Shown: positions 24,082 through 33,820, numbered from the stretch's first letter. The stretch: DNA of 64,000 nt from Sphingomonas piscis (GCF_011300455.1 NZ_CP049869.1:2259501-2323500); one strand, 5' to 3'. Numbers and translations are program-made. Notes: generated by a model not told the origin, from the sequence alone.

Positions 24082-25617
24082 TCAGCGGAGGAGTGTAGCT
24101 TCACTTAAGTGAATTCGAACGGGCTCGCACTTGGGGGGTTGGCGGTTGCTTTCCCGCAGCTGGGGGGCGACGATGTACAGATAATAAGGCCTGCCGTCGT
24201 AGCCGGCGGAAAAATGTGCGATCCTTTGCAGCGGCACTGTCATGTGCCGTTCCAGCGCATAGCTCGTCACCAGATAATAGCGTCCATAATCACGACTTAC
24301 CTGCTTGAAAGCGGCATCCAACTCATTCAATTCCTGATAATCGTTTCGGTAATCCCAGCGTAGGAAACTCTGGGTGCACCCTTTCCCTAATGTGTGAGCC
24401 TCCCGGTCTAAGATCCCGAATACTCCTGCGGCCATGGAGTCGGGGTACGAAACCCAGTGTTTGTCCTGCAGTCCATTATTGGCAATGTAATCGGCGACCT
24501 CCGGAATCCTATCAAATGGCCGTTGAAAGCTGATTGCGGACACAGCGGCACCCGCAAGAGCGATCACCAACAGCCACATGCGAAACAACGGTTCCAAGGT
24601 TCCGCCAATGCGGAGTTCCCGCCATTTCAAAAGGATTAGCAGCAGGGGAATGAGGGCGAGGTGACGAACCGACAGTGGATATATGAACACGCGAAACAAG
24701 AGCACTGCGACGATGAACCCTGCCAGAAGCAATAGATGCAGCCTCGTCTTCCGGGTCTGGTGAAAGGCGAAAGCCAGGAAGATCAATCCGCTACCAATGG
24801 ACAAATTCCACGGCAAAATGCCTCCCCATTTAAGGTGACCGGCGTAGGTATGAAGTGGGATGAATAATGGCCCGAAACTGACGATCGAATGCACCAGACC
24901 GGTAAAGGGGACCGGAACTTCCAACGTGGGCTTGACGTCAGCTGCCGGAAATACCGTCCATGCTGCGAAGAGACTGCCCAAAGCCCAAAGTCCCGCGCCG
25001 AGCCACGAGAAGCGCCCGTCTTTTTTGGTGATCAGGATGCCCACGATCGAAATCATCCCGAACAGAGCATCGACGTTCGGCAGTAGGGCCAGGATAAGCC
25101 AGGTCAGGGCTCTCCAATGGGCGGCGAAGAATGCGACCGTGAGGAATGCTCCAAGTCCCATGCCTCGAGACAAAGTGCCAAATTCAAACAGGATGAAGTA
25201 GCTGCCGCCAATTAGAAGTCGCTCGAACCGTTGAAACGGCGAAGCGAAGAGGATTGTCGCCTGCATCGCGAGCGCAACCATGAACTGAGCCACCGCAAGA
25301 ACCCACATGTACGGCAGCAGCAGACCGAGTAGCCTCAGCAAGAGGTACCATAAGGCGGGGTGACCCTCGTACCTCAGGTTTGCGAACAACGCGGGCAGAG
25401 TGGGTGACTGAAGGGCGATCTGGAGTGCTTGCCACTCGTCCATCCACGCGACGTGGGTGCCGACCAGCAACACCTGCAGCAACAACAGGGTTCCTGCAGC
25501 GACCAACCATCGCTTTTGATTTTGCAAACCGAGGTTGATTTGGCCGAAAGCGCGCTCGGTGAGGTCGGCGCACCTGCGTACGAGCAGCTCAAGCTGGTTT
25601 ATCGCAGTTGCGTACAA
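24082..25617 (-). CDS. GT-C-like membrane protein, paralogue 2
   Basis: 511 residues; TTG 25617 is preceded by GGAGAG. About ten hydrophobic segments. Early motif MDEWQALQIALQS followed by LRYEGHPALWYLLLR resembles the acidic first loop and RYEGHP signature of GT-C lipid-linked sugar transferases (PMT/ArnT-like), so a transferase that uses polyprenyl-phosphate sugars is the best guess. The C-terminal 150 residues are soluble (LQDKHWVSYPDSMAAG, GKGCTQSFLRWD). Closely similar to the upstream gene 25678-27240; the two lie 60 bp apart and look like a tandem duplication. Confidence 0.75.
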   Translation of the reverse strand: MYATAINQLELLVRRCADLTERAFGQINLGLQNQKRWLVAAGTLLLLQVLLVGTHVAWMDEWQALQIALQSPTLPALFANLRYEGHPALWYLLLRLLGLLLPYMWVLAVAQFMVALAMQATILFASPFQRFERLLIGGSYFILFEFGTLSRGMGLGAFLTVAFFAAHWRALTWLILALLPNVDALFGMISIVGILITKKDGRFSWLGAGLWALGSLFAAWTVFPAADVKPTLEVPVPFTGLVHSIVSFGPLFIPLHTYAGHLKWGGILPWNLSIGSGLIFLAFAFHQTRKTRLHLLLLAGFIVAVLLFRVFIYPLSVRHLALIPLLLILLKWRELRIGGTLEPLFRMWLLVIALAGAAVSAISFQRPFDRIPEVADYIANNGLQDKHWVSYPDSMAAGVFGILDREAHTLGKGCTQSFLRWDYRNDYQELNELDAAFKQVSRDYGRYYLVTSYALERHMTVPLQRIAHFSAGYDGRPYYLYIVAPQLRESNRQPPKCEPVRIHLSEATLLR

Positions 25618-25677
25618 GGCTCTCTCCGGGGGCGTGGCAAGCGTCGGAACTGCGGGTGCAGCTTCGACATCTGACAG

Positions 25678-27240
25678 TCAGGACGCCAGCAGCCAGGCTT
25701 GGCTGAGCCCAACCCGCTTCGGTGGACAGGGTCGCGCTGGCGCCTTCTCCGGCAATGCCGGCGCTACGACATAGATGAAGTAGTCCCGGCGATCGTAGGC
25801 CTTTCCGAAATGCGCAATCTTTCGGAACGGGATGGTGATCCTGTCATCGAGATCATAGCTGGAAATCAGGTAAAATCGTCCTCTGTTCGAGGCAACTTTC
25901 CTGAGTGCCTTGTCTAGCTCGGCAGCGTTATTGATGCCTTCACTGGGATCGCCCCGGTCCCAGCGGATGAAGCTCTGGGTGCATCCTTTTGGCGGGGTCT
26001 CGAACTCCCGGTCGATCAAACCTGATACAGCTTGTCCCAGAGAATCGGGGTAAGAGACCCAATGCTTGTCCTGTAGGTTATTGGCCGTGATGAACTTGGC
26101 CACTTCTGGGGCACTGTCAAATGGACGATCAACACTAATCGCGACAACCGCCGCACCTCCCGCGGCAAGCACTGCCAACCACGCCTTGAACCAAGCGCTT
26201 GTTGCACCACCAGCTTCAACTTCTCGCCATTTAAACAAGATCACCAGCAGTGGGATCAAGGTCAGGTGGCGAATGCCGAGCGGGTAGATGAACAAGGTGA
26301 AAGCAATTGAGAGAAGGAAGAAAAGCCGGAACAGCCAGCCGTGCAGCTTGACGTCCCTGATCTCTGAAAGCGCAAACAGCAGGAATAGCAGTCCGCCGAC
26401 CGGACCCAGCAATCCTGGCAACCCGCCGCCCCAGCCAATTTGACCGTCAAGCGTCTGAAATGGGATGAGAAGAGCCGACAAATTGTTAAGTGCTAGGAAC
26501 AAGCCGTAGAGCACATGCGGGGTGGCTAATGCGGGGCGAATATCCGGTGCGGGAATGATCGACCAGGCTGCAAGCAGGCTGCTCGCGAGCCACAGCCCAG
26601 CTCCTAGCCTTGAAAATCTCTTGTCGTGCAGTGCGAGCATAATGCCGATGAGGGAAATTAGGCCGAACAGGAAGTCTACCAGCGGCAGGAGGATGATGGT
26701 TGCCCAACGCAAACGCTTATCCTTTGCCGCGAACAACGCGATGGTCAGGAAGGCGCCCAGGCTCAGCCCTCGCGATAAGGTGCCGAATTCAAACAGGATG
26801 AAGTAGCTCGAGCCGAGCAGTAGCCGTTCCAGCCGAGTGAAGGGCGCCCGCAGCAGGATGAGAGCCTGCATCCCAAGAGCAACCGCGAACTGGATCCCGG
26901 CCAAGACCCAAAGATAGGGAATGAACCACCCCGCGATCCGCAGCAGCGCATACCAGAGCGGAGGGTGGCCTTCGTAGCGGAGATTTTCGAGCAGTGCGGA
27001 AAGGTCGGGCGATTGCAACGCAATCTGGAGGGCCTGCCACTCGTCGAGCCAAGCGGCGTGGGAGAAGACCATGGTGGTTTGAAGCAACAGAAGAGCAGCA
27101 ACGGCGGTTCGCCAGCTGCGATCTTCAGCGATCAGCGAATCACCGCGGGAGAACACCCGGCCAAGGCGGCCGCCGAGGGCAGTTGCACGGGGAGTGCCTG
27201 CGATCGATAGCTCCCCGTTCAATCGGCCACCCTGTCTCAA
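25678..27240 (-). CDS. GT-C-like membrane protein, paralogue 1
   Basis: 520 residues; TTG 27240 taken as start, with TTG 27222 also possible. Same plan as its downstream paralogue: LDEWQALQIALQSPDLSALL, LRYEGHPPLWYALLR, SSYFILFEFGTLSRG, then a soluble C-terminal part (NNLQDKHWVSYPDS, KGCTQSFIRWD). Multi-pass inner-membrane protein, likely a GT-C-type glycosyltransferase acting on the periplasmic side. It follows the methyltransferase gene by 18 bp in the same direction, so it is part of the second polysaccharide operon. Confidence 0.75.
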   Translation of the reverse strand: MRQGGRLNGELSIAGTPRATALGGRLGRVFSRGDSLIAEDRSWRTAVAALLLLQTTMVFSHAAWLDEWQALQIALQSPDLSALLENLRYEGHPPLWYALLRIAGWFIPYLWVLAGIQFAVALGMQALILLRAPFTRLERLLLGSSYFILFEFGTLSRGLSLGAFLTIALFAAKDKRLRWATIILLPLVDFLFGLISLIGIMLALHDKRFSRLGAGLWLASSLLAAWSIIPAPDIRPALATPHVLYGLFLALNNLSALLIPFQTLDGQIGWGGGLPGLLGPVGGLLFLLFALSEIRDVKLHGWLFRLFFLLSIAFTLFIYPLGIRHLTLIPLLVILFKWREVEAGGATSAWFKAWLAVLAAGGAAVVAISVDRPFDSAPEVAKFITANNLQDKHWVSYPDSLGQAVSGLIDREFETPPKGCTQSFIRWDRGDPSEGINNAAELDKALRKVASNRGRFYLISSYDLDDRITIPFRKIAHFGKAYDRRDYFIYVVAPALPEKAPARPCPPKRVGLSQAWLLAS

Positions 27241-27258
27241 AGCGACGCTTCGAAGCTC

Positions 27259-28011
27259 TTAAGCGTTCGGCTTCTTAGCGACAATGACACTCTGGCCGCA
27301 GCTGAAGGCGCGAATGACGGGCAGACGTTCGACAAGGCGCTCGATCAGTTCCAGCGGACGCACCATCCAGTCGGGACAGAAGAACGGCACCAAGTTGACC
27401 ATCTTGGTCTGCACTTGGGTAAAGCCGGCCGCTTTCAGCCAACATCTAATGAGCCGAGGCGCGAATGATTGTTCCTCATGTTCAACATGATAGCTGGAAT
27501 ACCGTTCAAGAAGTTTGAGTACGGGGTTGTTGCCGTTCGGCTCAACGATGATGAGCGTCCCCTTGTAGCCGGCCAAAGCAGCGATTGCCCTTTCGGCATT
27601 GGGAAGGTGGTGGAGCACGCCCCGGATGACGATACAGTCGAAGTCTTCGGCCGCCAGAAGCTCGTTTAGAGCATAGATGTTACCCACCGAAAATCGGGCG
27701 ATGCCGTCAACCTTCATCAGCTGCGACCGAACGGCCGCAGCTTCCACGGCAACGGCGGCAGGATCGATACCCAAGACGGAACGGACACCCAATGCGGGGA
27801 ACTCAACCGTATAGGCGCCGTCGCCGCAGCCCACATCCAAGACGCGCTTGCCCCGAAAATCGAAAGCTTCCGCGACGCTCCTGGAAAGGCGCGCGTTGGC
27901 AGTTTGGGCGGACAGGCGTTCGGCAGTGTAAAGATAAGATCCGCCTGCCAGCACATCTCTGTCGAACTGCCGAACATTCTGCTTGATTGATTCCGCGGCT
28001 TGGTAAGTCAT
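27259..28011 (-). CDS. Class I SAM-dependent methyltransferase
   Basis: 250 residues from ATG 28011, with AGGGAC seven bases upstream; an earlier in-frame start at 28053 is less likely. Motif I VLDVGCGDGAYTVEF (SAM binding) near residue 60, post-I IDPAA, motif II DFDCIVIRGVLHHL, and a C-terminal methyltransferase-11-like fold. Substrate unknown; in this operon a sugar or lipid-linked glycan is likely. Overlaps no neighbour; 123 bp lie between it and the membrane-protein gene upstream. Confidence 0.88.
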   Translation of the reverse strand: MTYQAAESIKQNVRQFDRDVLAGGSYLYTAERLSAQTANARLSRSVAEAFDFRGKRVLDVGCGDGAYTVEFPALGVRSVLGIDPAAVAVEAAAVRSQLMKVDGIARFSVGNIYALNELLAAEDFDCIVIRGVLHHLPNAERAIAALAGYKGTLIIVEPNGNNPVLKLLERYSSYHVEHEEQSFAPRLIRCWLKAAGFTQVQTKMVNLVPFFCPDWMVRPLELIERLVERLPVIRAFSCGQSVIVAKKPNA

Positions 28012-28134
28012 AGTTAGTCCCTGTGCTTTTCGCGGGCTGATCCGAAATTCCAAGGTGCAAGTTGACCTCGGAAAGTTGGTATTTGGTTAACGCGCAGCCA
28101 ACCATGATTTACATCAGGCCGGCGACGACGCGCC

Positions 28135-29673
28135 TCAGTCGTCCGAGACGGTTGCCCAGCCATTCGGCGTGGACCAGCGGCGATCCCAGCACTTCTGTGG
28201 GTCCGATCGACCAGCCATGACCTGGGTATAGCGGAGTCCCTCGGGCATTGCGGAAAGCGGCACGAGATAAGTAGAGTAGGGGACGTTGAGGTTGTCGAGT
28301 TTGTGCCAGACGCCGACCAGAGAACACAGCGGCGACGGTGATGGCGGATGGATGATCGAGCGCCGAAGCTCCAGCATCGTCGTAACCGCACCAAGCCCGA
28401 CCGCAACGAGCGCGTAAGCCAAGGCAGTTCGGCGGATCGGCTTCTGCTTCAGAAGCAAACAGATCCACTGCGCAAACAAGATGGACAATATCGCCAGCGG
28501 CATGATGGATGCCCGCATTTGGAAGTCCAGACTTACCCCGATCTGCACCAAAGGCATGAGCAGCAAAAGCGCCAAAACCAATAGCAGTACCGGTCGATCG
28601 ATAGCCGTCGACTTGGGTTCGCGAAGCAACGGTATGACGAAGGGCAGTACCTCCAGCACGATGCAGAGTGTCCAGACCAGCAAAGCTGCCGGAAGAAACC
28701 GCATCGCGACCGTCTGAGCATCGATCTGAAGGTAGAACAAGGCAGGCAGTGCCACGGCCGTGCAAAGGGCTGCGATGGCAACATCTTTGATGCTATAGGC
28801 TCTACCTCGCAAGCTGTGCAGCCCGGCAAAGAGCGCGAACGGAACAGCGCCCATGACAGCGAGCGGCGACCATAATGCTACCAACGGGATCGTTGCGGCG
28901 AAAAAGCCGACAGGCAGCAAGCCTTTGCGCCAAAGCAGGAAGGCAACAGCGCATGTCCACCCCGCGATGGCATGATGCGGTACCCAGGATATCAGCGTGA
29001 AAGTGGAGCTATACTGATATCCCGCATTCCAGGGTTCGATGTGGTCCCACGGCAGGTTAAGGCCAAGTGCCGAGTAAATGGCAGTCCCGACCACGTCCCA
29101 GCCACTGAACAAAACGAACACGATCGCGGCGATTATTCGCTGATGACCCCGCTCGAACAGGTGCCAGGCTAAATTGAAGATCCCCGCTAGGTGGAGCGAG
29201 CTCCACAACAGCAGCGCGATTTCGGCATGCCTACCGGACATTGCAGGCGCCAGGTAAAGCCCTATCGGAGCTCGTAGGAAGTAGGGAGTTCCACCGATGT
29301 CGTAAGCGAACGGCCATGGGTGGGTGGCCAAATCGCGAAGGACGGCGTCTCGAACTTGCCAATCCACATTGGAATAAAAGAAGCGGCCTTCGCCCCCTAA
29401 GGCACAGAGCGCCAGCGCCAGGAGGAAGGCAGCGACAACGGCACAGTATGGTATTGGCGCACCATCGGCCGGGAACCTCCCACAAAGCCAGGTCAATGCC
29501 ATGACTAGCACGGCAATCAATCCGGCAAGGGCCCATAGCGGCAAGCCAAGAAAGTGCAGCAACAGGAGATTGTCGATTGCAAATAGCCCGAGGAGGCACG
29601 ATGCAACGCTCAAGGGCGGCAGGCCAGCCTTCGCCGGGCTTTCCACCTCCAGCAACGAAGTCGCCTGGATCAT
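28135..29673 (-). CDS. Multi-pass membrane protein, possibly GT-C-like
   Basis: 512 residues; ATG 29673 overlaps the GT2 stop by four bases. About twelve hydrophobic segments. After the second there is a periplasmic-type stretch (GRFFYSNVDWQVRDAVLRDLATHPWP) with an Asp/Trp/Arg pattern found in some GT-C enzymes, but no decisive signature. C-terminus is soluble. Not similar to the GT-C-like pair downstream at the level I can see. Probably modifies or transports polysaccharide intermediates; exact role unknown. Confidence 0.65.
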   Translation of the reverse strand: MIQATSLLEVESPAKAGLPPLSVASCLLGLFAIDNLLLLHFLGLPLWALAGLIAVLVMALTWLCGRFPADGAPIPYCAVVAAFLLALALCALGGEGRFFYSNVDWQVRDAVLRDLATHPWPFAYDIGGTPYFLRAPIGLYLAPAMSGRHAEIALLLWSSLHLAGIFNLAWHLFERGHQRIIAAIVFVLFSGWDVVGTAIYSALGLNLPWDHIEPWNAGYQYSSTFTLISWVPHHAIAGWTCAVAFLLWRKGLLPVGFFAATIPLVALWSPLAVMGAVPFALFAGLHSLRGRAYSIKDVAIAALCTAVALPALFYLQIDAQTVAMRFLPAALLVWTLCIVLEVLPFVIPLLREPKSTAIDRPVLLLVLALLLLMPLVQIGVSLDFQMRASIMPLAILSILFAQWICLLLKQKPIRRTALAYALVAVGLGAVTTMLELRRSIIHPPSPSPLCSLVGVWHKLDNLNVPYSTYLVPLSAMPEGLRYTQVMAGRSDPQKCWDRRWSTPNGWATVSDD

Positions 29674-30671
29674 GCCGCGTCAGCAACTCGCTTCTGAAGC
29701 TTATGGACAGGGCTCGCGAGCGCCTGCGAGTTCATGTTGAGGCGGTCTCGTTCGACAACCAAGGGCCGCTTGCGGACCTGGCTGTGGATCGAGGTTACGT
29801 ACTCGCCAAGGATGCCGATGAACGTGAGCTGCATCCCTGAAAGGAAGAATAGCGCAACGATGATCGTCGTTATCCCCATCGGCGCAAATCCCGGATGCAA
29901 TAGCCAGGCCCCGATCGCGAACATTGCGTAGAGGAAACACAGGCTGGCCATCATCAGACCGGCAAACGTACACAGGCGCATGGGAACGCTCGTGAAGGAG
30001 AAGATGCCGTTTAGCGCCTGATCAATCAGCCGAGGCAGGTTGTTCTTCGACAACCCGCGCTCCCTTGTTTCCCAAGTGTAGGGAACGATGACCCGCCGAA
30101 AACCGACCGAGGCGATAATGCCCCGAATGTAGGGGTAGTGGTCGTCGTGCTGGACTACCGCGCGCCAAACCGTCCGGTCGATCAGTTGAAATTCACCGAC
30201 ATCAACAGGAATGTCGATGTCCGATAGGCCGCGAACCAGACGATAGAAAACCGCCCGGCACGATCGAAGCGCGAGGCTTTCCTTTCGGTTTGTCCGCGCA
30301 CCCGCAACAACCTCGACACCGCTCTCCCAAAGCTTCACGAATTCCGGGATCATCGCTGGCGGGTCCTGGAGGTCAACGGGCAGGAACACCAAAATGGCGT
30401 CGCCAGTGGCTGCCCGTAAAGCATTGAAATTCGACCGGAAGGGACCGAAATTTCGGGCGTTGAGAATGACTTTGGTCGAATGGTCTTCCGCGGCGATCTC
30501 TCGCAAGATTTCCACGGTGCCGTCGGTCGATGCGTTGTCCGCAAAGATATGCTCGTAGCGGTACCCGGCAAGTGGGCCGCTGGGCGCGAACAAGGCTCGC
30601 ACGGCATAGCTGCACCCGCGGACATTGTCCGCTTCGTTGAAGCAGGGCGAGATGATCGAGATGGTTTTCAT
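29670..30671 (-). CDS. Family 2 glycosyltransferase (GtrB/DPM1-like)
   Basis: 333 residues from ATG 30671. N-terminal GT-A domain: SIISPCFNEADNV, HIFADNASTDGTVEIL, FLPVDLQDPPAM (DxD-type metal site), VAGARTNRKES, then two C-terminal membrane helices (FAGLMMASLCFLYAMFAIG and ITTIIVALFFLSGMQL). This arrangement matches enzymes that charge undecaprenyl phosphate with a sugar. The GtrA gene immediately upstream overlaps by four bases, so the pair likely makes and flips a polyprenyl-phosphate sugar that could feed the GT-C-like proteins. Confidence 0.9.
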   Translation of the reverse strand: MKTISIISPCFNEADNVRGCSYAVRALFAPSGPLAGYRYEHIFADNASTDGTVEILREIAAEDHSTKVILNARNFGPFRSNFNALRAATGDAILVFLPVDLQDPPAMIPEFVKLWESGVEVVAGARTNRKESLALRSCRAVFYRLVRGLSDIDIPVDVGEFQLIDRTVWRAVVQHDDHYPYIRGIIASVGFRRVIVPYTWETRERGLSKNNLPRLIDQALNGIFSFTSVPMRLCTFAGLMMASLCFLYAMFAIGAWLLHPGFAPMGITTIIVALFFLSGMQLTFIGILGEYVTSIHSQVRKRPLVVERDRLNMNSQALASPVHKLQKRVADAA

Positions 30672-31060
30672 GGCTTCAGCTCCAGCGCGTCCGCAAAGAC
30701 CCAGAAGCGCAGGGTTAGGAATGAGATGGGAGCAACTAGGGCGATGATCATCGCTTGGCCAACATAGGGACTTAGACCAGTGGCCGTCAGAACATGCAGC
30801 AGCACGATGTTTGAACAAGGCATGGTGGCGTAGAAGGCCAAAAACCGCGGCAGCCGCGACATCCCCTGTGCAACGAATACCACCTTGTAGGTATTGAAGT
30901 TGAACAGGATACCTGCGAACGTCCCGAAAACCACGGCGACTTCTTTGATTCCGGTGCCCCAAAGCAGGGACGCAAACGCCAGATAGCCGAAGCATGTGTT
31001 CAGTGCGCCGGCCATACCAAAGCGCACCAACTGCCGCAGGTTAACCGTGGTGCCGTTCAT
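30668..31060 (-). CDS. GtrA family flippase-like membrane protein
   Basis: 130 residues from ATG 31060, four membrane segments. Family pattern: LVRFGMAGALNTCFGYLAF at the N-terminus, FGTFAGILFNFNTYKVVFV in the second helix, and FLTLRFWVF at the C-terminus. GtrA proteins are thought to flip undecaprenyl-phosphate-linked sugars across the inner membrane for glucosylation of surface polysaccharide. Overlaps both neighbours by four bases. Confidence 0.9.
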   Translation of the reverse strand: MNGTTVNLRQLVRFGMAGALNTCFGYLAFASLLWGTGIKEVAVVFGTFAGILFNFNTYKVVFVAQGMSRLPRFLAFYATMPCSNIVLLHVLTATGLSPYVGQAMIIALVAPISFLTLRFWVFADALELKP

Positions 31061-31971
31061 GCTGCTGCCAGCCTTGGCTCGTGCAAGCTCCGAAGGCCAT
31101 CTTCCAGCGCAACCTTAGGCTGCCAGCCAGTGGCTTGCCGAAGGCGCATGTTGTCTCCTTCCAGATGCATGATCTGGTCGGGTCCGAATGGAATTTTGCC
31201 AAAGGTAAGATCGAGCCCGGGCGCATAGATGTCCCGAAGCTGCTCGATGATGTGACGTACAGCCACCGGTATTCCGGACGACAGATTGAACACGCCGGTG
31301 GCGGAATCGGAATCTGCTGCTGCTAGGACGCCGGCCGCAACATCATCGATGTGAAGATAGTCCCATTTTTGAGTGCCGGCGGTGCATTTGGGCACGATGC
31401 CTCGTAACAGCGAGGCAGCAACTGACGGGATTAGCCAGTTGGGGTTGTCGCCCGGGCCGTAAACCGAGAAGAGCCTCAGCCAGGAGAAATCGACAAGGGC
31501 CTCGCGGCAACGCTGGGAAGCAAGATGCATGGCCGCGAGCTTGGCTGCGCCGTACAGCATCGTTGGCTGCGGCAGGTCAGTTTCGACAATCCTCCGGTTG
31601 AGCCCGCCATATTCTGCTTGTGACCCGATTCCCACGAATTTGTGCGCGCCCGCTGCAATGCTGGCATCGGTGAGAGCGACTGTTGTGCGAATATTGTCGA
31701 GCTGAATGTCGCCGCTGCGGAGTGGGCCGCCGACGCCCTCCCAAGCGGAGTGGACGACAATGTCGGGGCGAGTGCGCCGAAGCAGGTCCGAAACGGCAGC
31801 GTCATCGGCGAGGTCCGCGCGTTCGATTTGGATCCGGGCCAAGTTCCGCAGGCGGCTGGCATCATTGCGAACAAGCGCAACGACGTCGTGACCGGCGGCA
31901 GCGGCGGCTTTCACGACTGCAGCACCAACGAAGCCGCCGGCGCCGGTAACAAGGAGGCGCTTCAGGGGCAT
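31057..31971 (-). CDS. NAD-dependent sugar epimerase/dehydratase
   Basis: 304 residues; ATG 31971 shares its A with the stop of the CDP-glucose dehydratase gene. Extended SDR: LLVTGAGGFVGAAVV (TGxxGxxG cofactor motif), VVHSAWEG, VGIGSQAEYGG, YGAAK catalytic YxxxK near 150, then VFNLSSGIPV. Works on a nucleotide sugar; given its neighbours, probably a CDP-4-keto-6-deoxy sugar (reductase or epimerase step). The longer open frame to 32133 is rejected because it runs into the upstream gene. Confidence 0.87.
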   Translation of the reverse strand: MPLKRLLVTGAGGFVGAAVVKAAAAAGHDVVALVRNDASRLRNLARIQIERADLADDAAVSDLLRRTRPDIVVHSAWEGVGGPLRSGDIQLDNIRTTVALTDASIAAGAHKFVGIGSQAEYGGLNRRIVETDLPQPTMLYGAAKLAAMHLASQRCREALVDFSWLRLFSVYGPGDNPNWLIPSVAASLLRGIVPKCTAGTQKWDYLHIDDVAAGVLAAADSDSATGVFNLSSGIPVAVRHIIEQLRDIYAPGLDLTFGKIPFGPDQIMHLEGDNMRLRQATGWQPKVALEDGLRSLHEPRLAAA

Positions 31972-33044
31972 CAGGCTGCTGCCGTCTGCTCGGAGGAAAG
32001 ACTCTGATAGGCACCGATTTGGTCGAAGCAGAGCTTTGCAGCATCGCTCCCGCCAAGCCGCGCGTGGTACCAATTGGCGGTCCAGGCGATGGCTTGCTCG
32101 AAGTCCAGCCGCGGCTTCCAGCCGAGCTCGCACCGGGCGCGTGTTGAATCGAGTGTCAGGAGTTCGGCCTCGTGCGGGTGATTGCCGAGTTGCGGCGCAA
32201 CTGTCTCATCGCTCCCCCAGCAGCGCGCGAGCTGACCCACGACGCGGGAGACGCTTGCGACATCCTCGGCCGGGGGACCGAAGTTCCAGCCTTTGGCGAA
32301 GCGCTTCGGATCGGAGGCAAGCCGCTCGGCAAGGAGGCAATAGCCGCTCACGGGCTCCAGGACATGCTGCCATGGGCGTACAGCATTCGGGTTGCGAAGC
32401 TCAATCGGCTGGCCCGCGCTGAGCGCCTTCACCGCATCGGGGATCAACCTGTCTGCGGCATAGTCGCCGCCGCCGATAACGTTGCCAGCACGCGCGGTGG
32501 CGAGCCCAATCTGTCGTTCGGCAAAGAAGCTGTCGCGGAAACTTTGCGATACCAGCTCGGCGCAGGCTTTGCTATTGGAATAAGGATCGTGGCCGCCGAG
32601 CCGGTCGTCCTCAACATAGCCGGTGCTGCGGCCATCATTCGCGTAGCATTTGTCGGTGGTGACTGAGACGATGGCGAGCAGATTGTCGAGCCCGCGAGCC
32701 GCCTGAAGGACGTTGGCGGTGCCAAGGACGTTGGTTCCGTAGGTCTCCAGCGGGTCGAGGTAGGACTGGCGCACCAGCGGCTGCGCCGCGAGGTGGAGAA
32801 TAATGTCGGGCTGCGCAGCTCCGACAACCGACTTCACGGCGGCGAAATCGCGAATGTCGGCGATGTGGTGCTTGCAGCGGGCCGCTCCGTTGATCTGGCG
32901 GAACAGGGTGTCCTCTTCTGGCTTCAGCGACAAGCCGGTGACGTCGGCGCCTAAGGTTTCCAGGAGCAGCAGGAGCCAGCTCCCCTTGAACCCGGTATGT
33001 CCGGTCAGGACGACCCGGCGCCCGCGCCAGAAAGCCGAGTTCAC
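31971..33044 (-). CDS. rfbG: CDP-glucose 4,6-dehydratase (RfbG)
   Basis: 357 residues from GTG 33044, which overlaps the cytidylyltransferase stop by four bases. Extended SDR: VVLTGHTGFKGSWLLLLLE (cofactor motif), HLAAQPLVRQSYLDPLETYGTNVLGT, VTTDKCYAND, DPYSNSKACAELV (YxxxK). Converts CDP-D-glucose to CDP-4-keto-6-deoxy-D-glucose, the branch point to 3,6-dideoxy and other deoxy sugars. Acts directly after RfbF. The extra N-terminal residues of the longer open frame (to 33080) lie inside the upstream gene. Confidence 0.93.
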   Translation of the reverse strand: MNSAFWRGRRVVLTGHTGFKGSWLLLLLETLGADVTGLSLKPEEDTLFRQINGAARCKHHIADIRDFAAVKSVVGAAQPDIILHLAAQPLVRQSYLDPLETYGTNVLGTANVLQAARGLDNLLAIVSVTTDKCYANDGRSTGYVEDDRLGGHDPYSNSKACAELVSQSFRDSFFAERQIGLATARAGNVIGGGDYAADRLIPDAVKALSAGQPIELRNPNAVRPWQHVLEPVSGYCLLAERLASDPKRFAKGWNFGPPAEDVASVSRVVGQLARCWGSDETVAPQLGNHPHEAELLTLDSTRARCELGWKPRLDFEQAIAWTANWYHARLGGSDAAKLCFDQIGAYQSLSSEQTAAA

Positions 33045-33820
33045 GCCCAGATCTTCCAAGCGGCTTCGCGGCGCTCCCACATGCCTTCCAGCATCTGACG
33101 GTCGCGAAGCGTGTCCATGGGCTGCCAGAAGCCGTCATGGAAGTAGGACCGAAGCTCGCCTTCCGCGGCCAGGCGCTCGAGCGGCTCACGTTCCCATACG
33201 CATTCGTCGGAGTTGGAGAGATATCGGCTCACGGATCGGTCCAGAACGAAGAAGCCGCCGTTAATCCAGCCGCCTTCGTCCACTGGTTTTTCGGCGAACG
33301 CTTCAACCGTGTCGCCGACCAGGGCGAGCTGCCCGTACCGGCTTGCGGGGCGGACTGCGGTCACGGTTGCCTTCTTGCCGTGGCTGCGGTGAAATTCGAT
33401 GGCGCCGCTGACGTCGAGGTCGCTGACACCGTCGCCGTAAGTCAGGCAGAAGTCCTTGTCGTCCTCACCCAGATATTGAAGCGCGCGGCGGAGGCGGCCG
33501 CCAGTCATCGTGTCCGAACCTGTGTCGACCAGCGAGATTTTCCAGTCTTCCGTGTCGTTGCGGTGGACGTTGGTGGTCCCGGTGCGCAGGTCGATGGTGA
33601 CGTCCGACATGTGCAAGGCGTAATTGAAGAAATACTCCTTGATCATGTAGCCCTTGTAGCCAAGGCAGATGATGAACTCGCTAACCCCATGCTGGGCGTA
33701 GATCTTCATGATGTGCCACAGGATCGGCTTGCCGCCGATCTCCACCATCGGCTTGGGCCGGGTGGAGGTTTCTTCCGCAATTCGGGTCCCGAGACCGCCT
33801 GCAAGGATGATTGCTTTCAT
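33041..33820 (-). CDS. rfbF: Glucose-1-phosphate cytidylyltransferase (RfbF)
   Basis: 259 residues from ATG 33820, with GAGGGG just upstream. Nucleotidyltransferase signature MKAIILAGGLGTRI..RPKPMVEIGG at the start, then IICLGYKGYMIKEYF, CLTYGDGVSDLD and EKPVDEGGWINGGFFVL. Makes CDP-glucose from CTP and glucose-1-phosphate for the dehydratase encoded immediately after it. Second polysaccharide operon, 35 bp after the transketolase C gene. Confidence 0.94.
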   Translation of the reverse strand: MKAIILAGGLGTRIAEETSTRPKPMVEIGGKPILWHIMKIYAQHGVSEFIICLGYKGYMIKEYFFNYALHMSDVTIDLRTGTTNVHRNDTEDWKISLVDTGSDTMTGGRLRRALQYLGEDDKDFCLTYGDGVSDLDVSGAIEFHRSHGKKATVTAVRPASRYGQLALVGDTVEAFAEKPVDEGGWINGGFFVLDRSVSRYLSNSDECVWEREPLERLAAEGELRSYFHDGFWQPMDTLRDRQMLEGMWERREAAWKIWA

